From assembly GCA_045544515.1 (NCBI GenBank), contig JAZPZD010000010.1:1-7034 (forward strand): 7,034 bases of DNA, in the 5' to 3' direction. Origin of the DNA: RGIG8748 sp045544515. Lineage in GTDB: Bacteria > Bacillota > Clostridia > UMGS1810. This document shows, piece after piece, positions 1 through 5,738 of this stretch. Positions within the stretch are counted from its first letter, which is position 1; the number at the start of each line of letters is the position of its first letter. The notes beneath the pieces were generated by a model. The model was given only the letters and a program-made list of their open reading frames with translations. It had not been told where the DNA came from and made no database searches. The position numbers and the translations under genes were made by a program.

Positions 1-1
1 A

Positions 2-217
2 GGACAATACGATTTTTACCGTGAAATCTCGGTTGGTGATACTGTAATATTTACTGATGTAGAAGGAAACAGATATACCTATGCAGTTACAAATCTACGG
101 TATGAAAAACATGCAGATCAAACAGCCCTCAATCGAGAAGAGTCTGCACTTACTTTGTTTATTAAAAATGTGTATGCTTTTGAATACATAATCATTTACT
201 GTGATGTTGTTCATTAA
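2..217 (+). CDS. Sortase-like protein, C-terminal fragment, apparently lacking catalytic Cys and Arg
   Basis: This is the last 71 codons of a gene that begins before the window; the frame is open from base 2 to a TAA. The residues VGDTVIFTDVEGNRYTYAV match the strand preceding the active site in sortases (usual form GD.v.v....g..y.Y.V). The end, ALTLFIKNVYAFEYIIIYC, aligns with the sortase block DLTLFTCT....SRVTVRC. In that alignment the TC pair holding the catalytic cysteine is IK, and the position of the catalytic arginine is tyrosine. The family normally joins sorting-signal proteins to the cell wall or builds pili outside the membrane. This copy would keep the fold without the transpeptidase chemistry, unless the alignment is shifted. 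The catalytic His and any N-terminal membrane segment lie outside the window. The family call rests on remembered motifs. Confidence 0.6.
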   Translation, partial: GQYDFYREISVGDTVIFTDVEGNRYTYAVTNLRYEKHADQTALNREESALTLFIKNVYAFEYIIIYCDVVH

Positions 218-260
218 TACTATAAATGTGTCAATCAAGCATCTAATCACAGTCGAAGAA

Positions 261-318
261 TAAAAAAAAGATGAACCTATCCTTTCCAAAAAAGAAAGCG
301 TAGGTTCGTTTTTTTTGT
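261..318 (+). terminator. Rho-independent terminator after the sortase-like gene
   Basis: Arms GAACCTA (273-279) and TAGGTTC (301-307) pair perfectly. A second helix inside, CTTTC (282-286) with GAAAG (294-298), extends the stem across a small internal mismatch. The right arm is followed by a run of T (308-316), and the left arm is preceded by a run of A (262-269), so the structure could stop transcription from either side. It lies 55 bases after the sortase-like stop codon. Confidence 0.85.
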
Positions 319-468
319 TTGTAGGCGAAAACTATTGTAGTAACTAAGGGCATAGTTTGAGGTGCCTTTTCTTTATGAAAATTTAAAACAATTGGAAATT
401 CTACTCATAATTTCTACAAAAAGTATGATACTAACAAAGAACAAAAACAACGACTCGTCCCAGATAAG
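319..468. other. Intergenic stretch without a recognisable gene
   Basis: I see no coding region with a plausible start and ribosome binding site here. The part from about 404 to 445 (ATTTCTAC, then GATACTAACAA) loosely resembles the leader found upstream of the spoVT-like fragments near 5475 and 6628, but the match is too weak to be sure. Confidence 0.4.
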
Positions 469-540
469 GACCTTGGCAGAGTGGTAATTGGAAAAACGCC
501 GAAAATCCGCATAAAAAAAGGCTTTTCGGCACATTTTTAG
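469..540 (+). pseudogene. Degenerate AbrB/SpoVT-like fragment (DLGRVVI block)
   Basis: Read from 469, the codons give DLGRVVIGKTPKIRIKKG and end at TAG (538-540). DLGRVVI is the hallmark loop of the AbrB/SpoVT DNA-binding fold, normally followed by PKEIRRTLRIREGD. Here the proline is replaced and the rest only loosely resembles the family. There is no start codon or ribosome binding site directly upstream. The matching N-terminal piece (KATGIVRR) lies downstream at 568-591, so the two halves are in reverse order relative to a normal gene. A chance match of seven residues is unlikely but not excluded. Confidence 0.5.
498..538 (+). terminator. Hairpin followed by T run, possible weak terminator
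   Basis: GCCGAAAA (498-505) pairs perfectly with TTTTCGGC (523-530) across a 17-base loop, and ATTTTT follows at 533-538. It lies inside the degenerate AbrB-like fragment. The large loop makes it weaker than the other hairpins in the window. Confidence 0.5.
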
Positions 541-564
541 AGTAGAGAAAAGGAGTAGAAATAT

Positions 565-630
565 ATAAAAGCAACAGGTATTGTCAGACGCGTTGAGGAA
601 TGCGTTATTTTAGGGCAAACCGTAAAATAG
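565..630 (+). pseudogene. Truncated spoVT/abrB-like start, start codon ATA
   Basis: The codons read (ATA)-KATGIVRRVEECVILGQTVK and then TAG. The SpoVT family starts MKATGIVRRIDDLGRVVIPKEIRR, so the first eight residues fit and the reading departs after Arg-Val. A ribosome binding site (AAAAGGAG, 548-555) is kept at normal distance, but the start codon is ATA in place of ATG, so translation should be poor or absent. The departing segment (EECVILGQTV) recurs almost unchanged in copy 3, so it belongs to the element and is not random decay. Confidence 0.6.
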
Positions 631-713
631 TTAGTATTGATGCGGGTTGCAAGCAGTTTGCCCCATTGAACGCATTGGTGTCAAAAACGGGTTTTTGGCG
701 GTTTTTTACATAG

Positions 714-745
714 CAAAAGCGAGGTGAATTTTCACCTCGCTTTTG
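714..745. terminator. Bidirectional terminator hairpin between element copy 1 and the araC-type gene
   Basis: CAAAAGCGAGGTGAA (714-728) and its exact complement (731-745) form a 15-base inverted repeat with only two bases between the arms. The real loop is therefore probably AATTTT. It lies three bases past the stop codon of the leftward regulator, whose transcript would run into the stem and a U-rich CUUUUG end. The rightward element ends here too. Confidence 0.85.
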
Positions 746-748
746 TCG

Positions 749-1594
749 TTATATGAGTATTGAATTTTTGTCTGTCGGGTCAAAATAATCTACACCTGAA
801 ATGTGCAATCCTGTATTTATAATAAAATCCTTCGGGAGTGTAAGCGGAGTATATCCGGTAACCTTTTTAAATACACGGTTAAAATTCCGTATGGTTGAAA
901 ACCCGCATTTTCGAGAAATGGATGTCATTGTGGTATTGTTATGACGAAGGAGTATTATAGCGTTTTCGACCTTGACAATATTTAAATATTCCGAAAAATT
1001 CATTCCGGTAAGCTTTTTGAAAAATTTTGAAAAATGCGATGCACTGTATCCAGAGTAGCTGACGGCGTCTTCAAAGGTAACGAACGAAAAGTCGCGGTTG
1101 ATTTTATCGATCAGATTTTTATGAAAACTCGCCTTTTTATTGCGTTCGGCAATTTGGCAATGCTGAAAAATATCAACGATCAAACTTCTTGCTCGATTTT
1201 CAATTGCTTCGCGGTAGAAGGGTCCTTTTTCAGACAGTTCCCTTTTTATAGACTCAAAATATTCTTTTATGGGAATAGTATTTGGAAGTTTTGGAGAGAC
1301 GAGCATATATTTTCCTGTTATATCCGGCAAAAGATTTTCGTCAAAAATAGCAACATCCACCTGCGTATCGGCTTCACTGATGATATAGTGCAACTCTTCA
1401 CTTGCGCAGAAAAAGCAGTCGTCTTTTGTTGCCTCATAACAAAAGTCACCAATTTTGAGCCTTGCGCTACCCTCAACAATTCTTATAATCTCACATTCAA
1501 AATGCCAATGCAATACATTGGTGAGATTTCTATATCTGCCAAACCATATCTTTTCCCCATCGGAGAACTGCCTTCTCTCAAAAATTCCCAACAT
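749..1594 (-). CDS. AraC-family transcriptional regulator (281 aa), probable arabinose operon regulator
   Basis: The N-terminal half (about residues 25-90) reads LHWHFECEIIRIVEGSARLKIGD, typical of the cupin ligand-binding domain of AraC-type regulators. The C-terminal half (about 158-255) has two helix-turn-helix units, ending in the family signature TSISRKCGFSTIRNFNRVFKKVTGYTP. Length is normal for the family. An in-frame ATG at 1624 would add ten residues, but it lies immediately after a TATAAT -10 box, upstream of the expected transcript start. The ATG at 1594 is preferred, with AAGGCGGTG (1605-1613) as binding site, although the spacing is long. The gene diverges from araB and shares its promoter region, so control of the arabinose genes is likely by position. 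Firmicutes often use the GntR-type AraR instead. The ligand cannot be read from the sequence. Confidence 0.88.
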   Translation of the reverse strand: MLGIFERRQFSDGEKIWFGRYRNLTNVLHWHFECEIIRIVEGSARLKIGDFCYEATKDDCFFCASEELHYIISEADTQVDVAIFDENLLPDITGKYMLVSPKLPNTIPIKEYFESIKRELSEKGPFYREAIENRARSLIVDIFQHCQIAERNKKASFHKNLIDKINRDFSFVTFEDAVSYSGYSASHFSKFFKKLTGMNFSEYLNIVKVENAIILLRHNNTTMTSISRKCGFSTIRNFNRVFKKVTGYTPLTLPKDFIINTGLHISGVDYFDPTDKNSILI

Positions 1595-1604
1595 ATTTCC
1601 ATAA

Positions 1605-1613
1605 CACCGCCTT
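1605..1613 (-). promoter_or_regulatory. Ribosome binding site deciding the araC-type start
   Basis: On the minus strand AAGGCGGTG matches the anti-SD complement AAGGAGGTG at 8 of 9 bases. The same AAAGGCGGTG precedes the leftward gene at 6553. The in-frame ATG is at 1594, 12 bases past the AGGCGG core. A nearer ATG (1600-1602) is in another frame. Confidence 0.6.
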
Positions 1614-1624
1614 TTTATAATCAT

Positions 1625-1653
1625 ATTATAATAGACGTCTCAATAAATGTCCA
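1625..1653 (-). promoter_or_regulatory. Sigma-A-type promoter of the araC-type regulator
   Basis: Minus strand: TGGACA (1648-1653) as -35, a 17-base spacer, and perfect TATAAT (1625-1630) as -10. The expected transcript start is near 1618. An 8-bp palindrome, AGACGTCT (1633-1640), lies in the spacer and could be a binding site. Confidence 0.75.
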
Positions 1654-1671
1654 TATTAAAACAACAGAGTT

Positions 1672-1685
1672 CTTGCTTGAGCAAG
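1672..1685. promoter_or_regulatory. Palindrome over the araB -35, candidate operator
   Basis: CTTGCT-TG-AGCAAG is a perfect 6+2+6 inverted repeat that contains the -35 of the araB promoter. It is flanked by the direct repeat AGTTC (1668-1672 and 1684-1688). AraC proteins usually bind direct repeats, so the AGTTC pair, 16 bases apart start to start, is an alternative reading. Which protein binds is unknown. Confidence 0.5.
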
Positions 1686-1701
1686 TTCGGAAAAATATAA
1701 T
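1673..1701 (+). promoter_or_regulatory. Promoter of the araBAD-type operon
   Basis: TTGCTT (1673-1678), a 17-base spacer and perfect TATAAT (1696-1701). The predicted transcript start near 1708 leaves a leader of only about 15 bases, which begins at the ribosome binding site. The poor second half of the -35 fits a promoter that needs an activator. The two divergent -35 boxes are 19 bp apart. Confidence 0.7.
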
Positions 1702-1722
1702 AAAAATAGAGGAGGCGGTTTT

Positions 1723-3249
1723 ATGAATACCTATCTTGGTATAGAACTCGGATCAACGAGAATAAAAGCAGTAGCAATTGATAAAAATCACCAATTGATC
1801 TCTTCGGGCGATTATAGCTGGATGTCTGACTTTAATAATGGAATTTGGACCTATGATTTAGATGAAGCTTTTACAGGGCTGAAAACAGCACTTAAAAATA
1901 TAGAAAACCGTGAAAGCATCCAATCGATCGGCATATCGGGCATGATGCATGGCTATCTTGCCTTTGACAAAGATTGGAACTTATTGGTTCCGTTTCGCAC
2001 CTGGCAAAACACGATTACTGCTGAGGCGTCCAAGAATTTGACAGGGCTTTTTGGTTTTAATATTCCGCAAAGATGGAGCATTGCACATTTATATCAGGCG
2101 ATACTAAATAAGGAAAAACACATCGACAGAATTGCACACATTACAACCTTAGCCGGCTACATACATTATCGGCTCACCGGCGTAAACGCCGTAGGAATCG
2201 GCGAGGCTTCGGGTATTTTCCCAATTGACAGCGAAAACCTATGCTACGATCGATTGATGGTTGAAAAATTTAATGATCTCATTTCAAAATACAATCTGTC
2301 TTGGAAATTGGAAGATGCGTTGCCTTCTGTATTGGTGGCAGGCGAAAGTGCAGGCACACTTACCGAATCGGGTGCGGATTTGCTTGACAATTTGTTGCCG
2401 ATAGGTGTTTCGTTTGCTCCGCCCGAGGGCGATGCAGGGACCGGTATGGTGGCAACCAATGCAATAGCACCCAGAACCGGTAATGTTTCGGCAGGTACTT
2501 CTATTTTCTCAATGGTAGTACTGGAAAAGCCACTGGAAAACGTGTATGAGGAAATTGATATGGTAACGACACCTACGGGCAAACCGGTTGCGATGGTGCA
2601 TTGCAACAACTGCACCAACGATTCTAATGCCTGGGTATCTATTTTAAGAGAAACGGCAATGTTGTTTGGAGCAGAACCTACGGGCGGTGATTTGTATACA
2701 AAACTATATGAAAAATCCCTTGAGGGCGATGCGGATTGCGGCGGCGTTCTGGTGTGCAACTATATGGCAGGTGAAGAGATCACCCATTTCGACAAAGGTA
2801 GGCCGCTTGTTGTTCGTACACCTGATGCAAAGTTTACGCTTGCCAATTTTTTTCGTGCAACACTATATTCCACTATGGCAACCTTGAAATTAGGTATGGA
2901 TATTTTGGCACATGAGAATGTCAAGATTGATCGTCTTACCGGTCACGGAGGCTTATTTAAGACGCCCATTGTTGGTCAAAAATATATGGCGGCGGCGTGC
3001 AACTCTCCTGTTACCTGTATGGAAACGGCTGGAGAAGGCGGTCCTTACGGAATGGCACTGCTTGCAGCATATACTGCCAAAAAATCGGACAGCGAAACGC
3101 TGGAGAATTATCTCAATAAAAATGTGTTTGCCAATATTGCGGGGATGACCTTAAGCCCAGATCAGGCAGATGTTCAAGGCTTTTATGCTTATATGGAAAA
3201 ATATAAGCAGTTGCTTAAGGCTGAGCAAGCTGCAGTAGATAACATTTAA
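1723..3249 (+). CDS. araB: FGGY-family carbohydrate kinase, probable L-ribulokinase
   Basis: Cytoplasmic kinase expected to phosphorylate L-ribulose with ATP to L-ribulose 5-phosphate. The 508 residues show the FGGY/actin-like ATPase fold: phosphate-1 loop GIELGSTRIKAVAID (6-20), MMHGY (74-78), the probable catalytic base Asp237 in PEGDAGTG, phosphate-2 loop GNVSAGTSI (253-261), and the adenosine region LTGHGGLFKTPIVGQ (405-419) with GEGGPYGMA (437-445). It is shorter than classical AraB (about 560 residues) and looks closer to the general xylulokinase-like branch. The ribulokinase call therefore rests mainly on its place directly before araA and araD. Start: ATG with AGGAGG (1710-1715) seven bases upstream. 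It is the first gene of the operon, and its stop overlaps the ribosome binding site of araA. Confidence 0.85.
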   Translation: MNTYLGIELGSTRIKAVAIDKNHQLISSGDYSWMSDFNNGIWTYDLDEAFTGLKTALKNIENRESIQSIGISGMMHGYLAFDKDWNLLVPFRTWQNTITAEASKNLTGLFGFNIPQRWSIAHLYQAILNKEKHIDRIAHITTLAGYIHYRLTGVNAVGIGEASGIFPIDSENLCYDRLMVEKFNDLISKYNLSWKLEDALPSVLVAGESAGTLTESGADLLDNLLPIGVSFAPPEGDAGTGMVATNAIAPRTGNVSAGTSIFSMVVLEKPLENVYEEIDMVTTPTGKPVAMVHCNNCTNDSNAWVSILRETAMLFGAEPTGGDLYTKLYEKSLEGDADCGGVLVCNYMAGEEITHFDKGRPLVVRTPDAKFTLANFFRATLYSTMATLKLGMDILAHENVKIDRLTGHGGLFKTPIVGQKYMAAACNSPVTCMETAGEGGPYGMALLAAYTAKKSDSETLENYLNKNVFANIAGMTLSPDQADVQGFYAYMEKYKQLLKAEQAAVDNI

Positions 3250-3262
3250 GGAGGAATACGTT

Positions 3263-4732
3263 ATGAAATACAGTTTTTGGTTTGTGGTAGGTTCACAGTT
3301 TTTATATGGTCCTGAGGTTTTGGAAACTGTTGAAAAACGAGCAATAGAAATGGCTGAGGAGCTTTCAAAACACCTACCCTATCCGCTGATTTATAAGGTT
3401 ACGGCAAAAACCAATCGGGAAATCACCGATATTGTAAAAGAAGCGAATTTCGATGATACCTGCGCCGGTATCATCACTTGGTGTCATACCTTTTCTCCCT
3501 CTAAAATGTGGATAAACGGTCTTTCTGATTTGCAAAAACCTTACTGCCATTTTGCAACGCAATATAACAAAGAAATTCCAAACGATGAGATTGATATGGA
3601 TTTTATGAATCTCAATCAAGCGGCACACGGCGACCGAGAGCACGGCTTTATCGCAGCGCGTCTCCGTATGCCCAGAAAAGTTATTGCAGGTTATTGGCAG
3701 GATGAAAAGATTCATATACGTATCGGCGATTGGATGAAATCAGCTGTGGGTGTCGCTGTTTCAAAAAATATGAAGGTGATGCGTTTTGGCGACAATATGC
3801 GTGAAGTTGCTGTTACCGAGGGCGATAAGGTAGAGGTGCAAACCAAACTCGGCTGGCAGGTCAACACCTGGGCGGTAGGCGATCTGGTAAAGGAAATGAA
3901 TGCCGTTTCAGAGCAGGAAATTGATGAATTGATGGCAGTTTATCAATCTCAATATGCCGTCGCTACGGACAACGTTGCTGCAATACGCTATCAGGCGCGA
4001 GAAGAAATTGCTATGAAGAAAATGCTTGATAAAGAAGACTATAAAGCATTTTCTAACACCTTCCAAGACCTGTACGGTATGGAGCAGCTGCCCGGTCTTG
4101 CTTCGCAGCATTTAATGGCTCAAGGTTATGGCTATGGCGGTGAGGGTGACTGGAAGGTTGCCGCAATGACCGCTATTATGAAGGCTATGGGTGAAAACGG
4201 CAACGGCGCCTCGGCGTTTATGGAGGATTATACATACCATCTTGCAGAGAACGAGGAATATTCACTTGGTGCTCATATGCTGGAGGTTTGCCCAAGTCTT
4301 GCAGCCAAGGATAAAAAACCGAGAATCGAAACCCATCATTTGGGAATCGGTATGAACGAAAAGGACCCTGCACGACTTGTCTTTGAAGGTAAAGAGGGAG
4401 CTGCTATTGTTGTTTCGCTTGTGGATATGGGTGGAAGGCTCCGTCTTATTTGTCAGGATATTGTTTGCGTAAAACCGATTATGCCTATGCCTAATTTACC
4501 GGTTGCTCGTGTTATGTGGAGGGCGATGCCGAATCTTACTGACGGCGTAGAATGTTGGATAACGGCTGGCGGAGCGCATCATACTGTGCTTTCCTATGAT
4601 GTAACTGCCGAGCAGATGAAAGATTGGGCAAGAATGATGGATATCGAGTTTGTACATATCACCAAAGATACAACGGTGGATACTTTAGAAAAAGAACTGT
4701 TTCTAAATGACCTTGCTTGGAAACTGAAATGA
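3263..4732 (+). CDS. araA: L-arabinose isomerase
   Basis: Interconverts L-arabinose and L-ribulose in the cytoplasm with a divalent metal, usually Mn2+. The 489 residues are close to the usual 500. The start FWFVVGSQFLYGPEVL is characteristic, as are TWCHTFSPSKMWI (72-84) and LNQAAHGDREHGFI (117-130). The metal ligands known from the E. coli enzyme (Glu306, Glu333, His350, His450) correspond to Glu294 in GGEGDWK, Glu321 in FMEDYTYH, His338 in GAHMLEVCPS and a histidine of the 439-440 pair in GGAHHTV. All are present, so the enzyme should be active. The start ATG follows AAGGAGG (3248-3254), which overlaps the TAA of the kinase gene, so translation is probably coupled. The stop overlaps the next binding site in the same way. 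Confidence 0.98.
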   Translation: MKYSFWFVVGSQFLYGPEVLETVEKRAIEMAEELSKHLPYPLIYKVTAKTNREITDIVKEANFDDTCAGIITWCHTFSPSKMWINGLSDLQKPYCHFATQYNKEIPNDEIDMDFMNLNQAAHGDREHGFIAARLRMPRKVIAGYWQDEKIHIRIGDWMKSAVGVAVSKNMKVMRFGDNMREVAVTEGDKVEVQTKLGWQVNTWAVGDLVKEMNAVSEQEIDELMAVYQSQYAVATDNVAAIRYQAREEIAMKKMLDKEDYKAFSNTFQDLYGMEQLPGLASQHLMAQGYGYGGEGDWKVAAMTAIMKAMGENGNGASAFMEDYTYHLAENEEYSLGAHMLEVCPSLAAKDKKPRIETHHLGIGMNEKDPARLVFEGKEGAAIVVSLVDMGGRLRLICQDIVCVKPIMPMPNLPVARVMWRAMPNLTDGVECWITAGGAHHTVLSYDVTAEQMKDWARMMDIEFVHITKDTTVDTLEKELFLNDLAWKLK

Positions 4733-4746
4733 GGTGCTGAAATTTG
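4731..4746 (+). promoter_or_regulatory. Ribosome binding site and TTG start of araD
   Basis: GAGGTG (4731-4736) overlaps the araA stop TGA (4730-4732) and lies seven bases before TTG (4744-4746). No ATG is available near the conserved N-terminus, so TTG is the only sensible start. This suggests coupled and possibly reduced translation relative to araA. Confidence 0.75.
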
Positions 4747-5433
4747 TTAGAAGAATTAAAAACTAAAGTTTTACAAGCAAATCTTGCTCTTGTAAAACAT
4801 AATCTTATCACTTTTACCTGGGGGAATGTTTCGGGTATCGATCGCAAAAGCGGTCTTGTCGTTATTAAGCCCAGCGGTGTAGAATACGACACTATGACGG
4901 TTGAAGATATGGTTGTGGTTGACCTTGAGGGAAATGTGATTGAAGGAAAGTGGAAGCCTTCTTCTGATACACCTACTCATTTGGTGCTATATAAGGCTTT
5001 TGAAAAGATTGGTGGCATTGTTCATACTCATTCTCGATGGGCAACCAATTGGGCGCAGGCAGGCAGTGGCATACCTGCCTATGGCACGACCCACGGGGAT
5101 TATTTTTACGGTGAAATTCCCTGCACTCGAAAAATGACACCGCAAGAAATAGTAGGTGAATATGAAAAAGAAACCGGCAACGTAATCGTTGAGACCTTTA
5201 AGGATAAATCAGCCGACGATATTCCCGCGGTTTTGGTTTACTCTCACGGACCGTTCGCCTGGGGCACAGACCCCGATAATGCGGTACATAATGCCGTCGT
5301 TTTGGAAGAACTTGCTTTTATGGCATATCATACAGAAGCCATAAAGCCAAACATCAATGCAATGCAACAGGAACTGTTAGATAAACACTATCTGCGTAAG
5401 CACGGTAAGGACGCCTATTACGGTCAAAAATAA
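4744..5433 (+). CDS. araD: L-ribulose-5-phosphate 4-epimerase
   Basis: Converts L-ribulose 5-phosphate to D-xylulose 5-phosphate by retro-aldol cleavage in a class II aldolase fold. At 229 residues it is nearly the length of the 231-residue E. coli enzyme. Visible features: GNVSG (27-31), KPSGVEY (42-48), SSDTPTH (73-79) with Asp75, zinc ligands His94 and His96 in IVHTHS and His168 in YSHGPFAWG, catalytic-type Asp119 in THGDYFYG, and Tyr226 in the C-terminal AYYGQ, which matches the E. coli catalytic Tyr229. All expected active residues are present. It is the last gene of the operon. No hairpin directly follows the stop; the next strong one is at 5705, so the operon transcript may run through element copy 2. 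Confidence 0.97.
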   Translation: MLEELKTKVLQANLALVKHNLITFTWGNVSGIDRKSGLVVIKPSGVEYDTMTVEDMVVVDLEGNVIEGKWKPSSDTPTHLVLYKAFEKIGGIVHTHSRWATNWAQAGSGIPAYGTTHGDYFYGEIPCTRKMTPQEIVGEYEKETGNVIVETFKDKSADDIPAVLVYSHGPFAWGTDPDNAVHNAVVLEELAFMAYHTEAIKPNINAMQQELLDKHYLRKHGKDAYYGQK

Positions 5434-5520
5434 AATTTAACAAAATTTAAATTAAAGCATAAATCTCCTCAAAATACAGATAATAACAACACAATTTGTA
5501 ATTTAAGGAGAAATGTATAT

Positions 5521-5646
5521 ATTAAAGCAACAGGTATAGTGAGAAAAATTGACGATTTAGGCCGTGTGGTTATTCCCAAAGAAATCCGCAGAACAATGCG
5601 CATACGTGAAGACGGTCTCGGCTGCCGCCATCACAGACAACATTGA
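5521..5646 (+). pseudogene. Broken spoVT/abrB-like gene, start codon ATT
   Basis: From 5521 the codons read (ATT)-KATGIVRKIDDLGRVVIPK and continue EIRRTMRIREDG, a near-perfect N-terminal DNA-binding domain of SpoVT/AbrB (swapped-hairpin fold). After Gly the frame goes off into LGCRHHRQH and stops at 5644-5646, giving about 41 codons against roughly 180 for SpoVT. The start is ATT, with TAAGGAG (5504-5510) well placed upstream. Another frame from 5615 reads VSAAAITDNIDTCRQVLLGD and stops at 5678-5680, which may be the remnant of the lost C-terminal part after a deletion and frameshift. Expression of a working regulator is unlikely. The family controls sporulation and transition-state genes. 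Confidence 0.75.
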
Positions 5647-5704
5647 CACCTGTCGACAAGTTTTGCTTGGCGATACATAGTGTGGTGGAAAGATATTATA
5701 AACT

Positions 5705-5738
5705 AAAATAACGGAGTGGTTTTCCACTCCGTTATTTT
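5705..5738. terminator. Bidirectional terminator hairpin between element copy 2 and the DUF1835 gene
   Basis: AAAATAACGGAGTGG (5705-5719) and its exact complement (5724-5738) flank a TTTT loop, with a T run at 5735-5739. On the minus strand the stem is also followed by a T-rich end. The stop codon of the leftward gene (5738-5740) overlaps the last base of the stem. It is the first strong terminator downstream of araD. Confidence 0.9.

Larger units (their letters stand above)
541..745 (+). repeat. Spo-leader/hairpin element, copy 1
   Basis: Copy 1 of a three-copy element. The head has AAAAGGAG (548-555) and codons for KATGIVRR. The stretch 595-623 matches 6704-6732 of copy 3 at 27 of 29 bases. 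The tail from about 680 to 719, ending in ACATAGCAAAAGCG, matches 6799-6839 closely with small indels. It closes with the hairpin at 714-745. The middle (about 624-679) is unlike copy 3. A small palindrome, CAAAAAC/GTTTTTG (682-697), lies in the tail. The end is three bases short of the stop codon of the leftward araC-type gene. No transposase, terminal inverted repeat or target duplication is visible. Confidence 0.7.

Noticed and set aside
95..289. A 64-codon leftward open frame opposite the sortase-like end
   Set aside because: It overlaps the terminator stem and the motif-bearing sortase-like frame and has no recognisable feature.
1034..1726. A 230-codon rightward open frame opposite the araC-type gene
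   Set aside because: It is antisense to a clear regulator with strong family motifs, has no recognisable domain, and runs through the divergent promoter region into the araB start.
2244..2759. A 171-codon leftward open frame inside the kinase gene
   Set aside because: Low-complexity Ser/Pro/Ala-rich translation opposite a well-supported FGGY kinase; a shadow of codon bias.
3374..3715. A 113-codon leftward open frame inside araA
   Set aside because: Antisense to a complete L-arabinose isomerase with all metal ligands; no start signals or known motifs.
5434..5474. A terminator directly after araD
   Set aside because: Only short AT-rich self-complementary words (AATTTAAATT-like) are present, with no GC stem. 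The first convincing terminator is at 5705.
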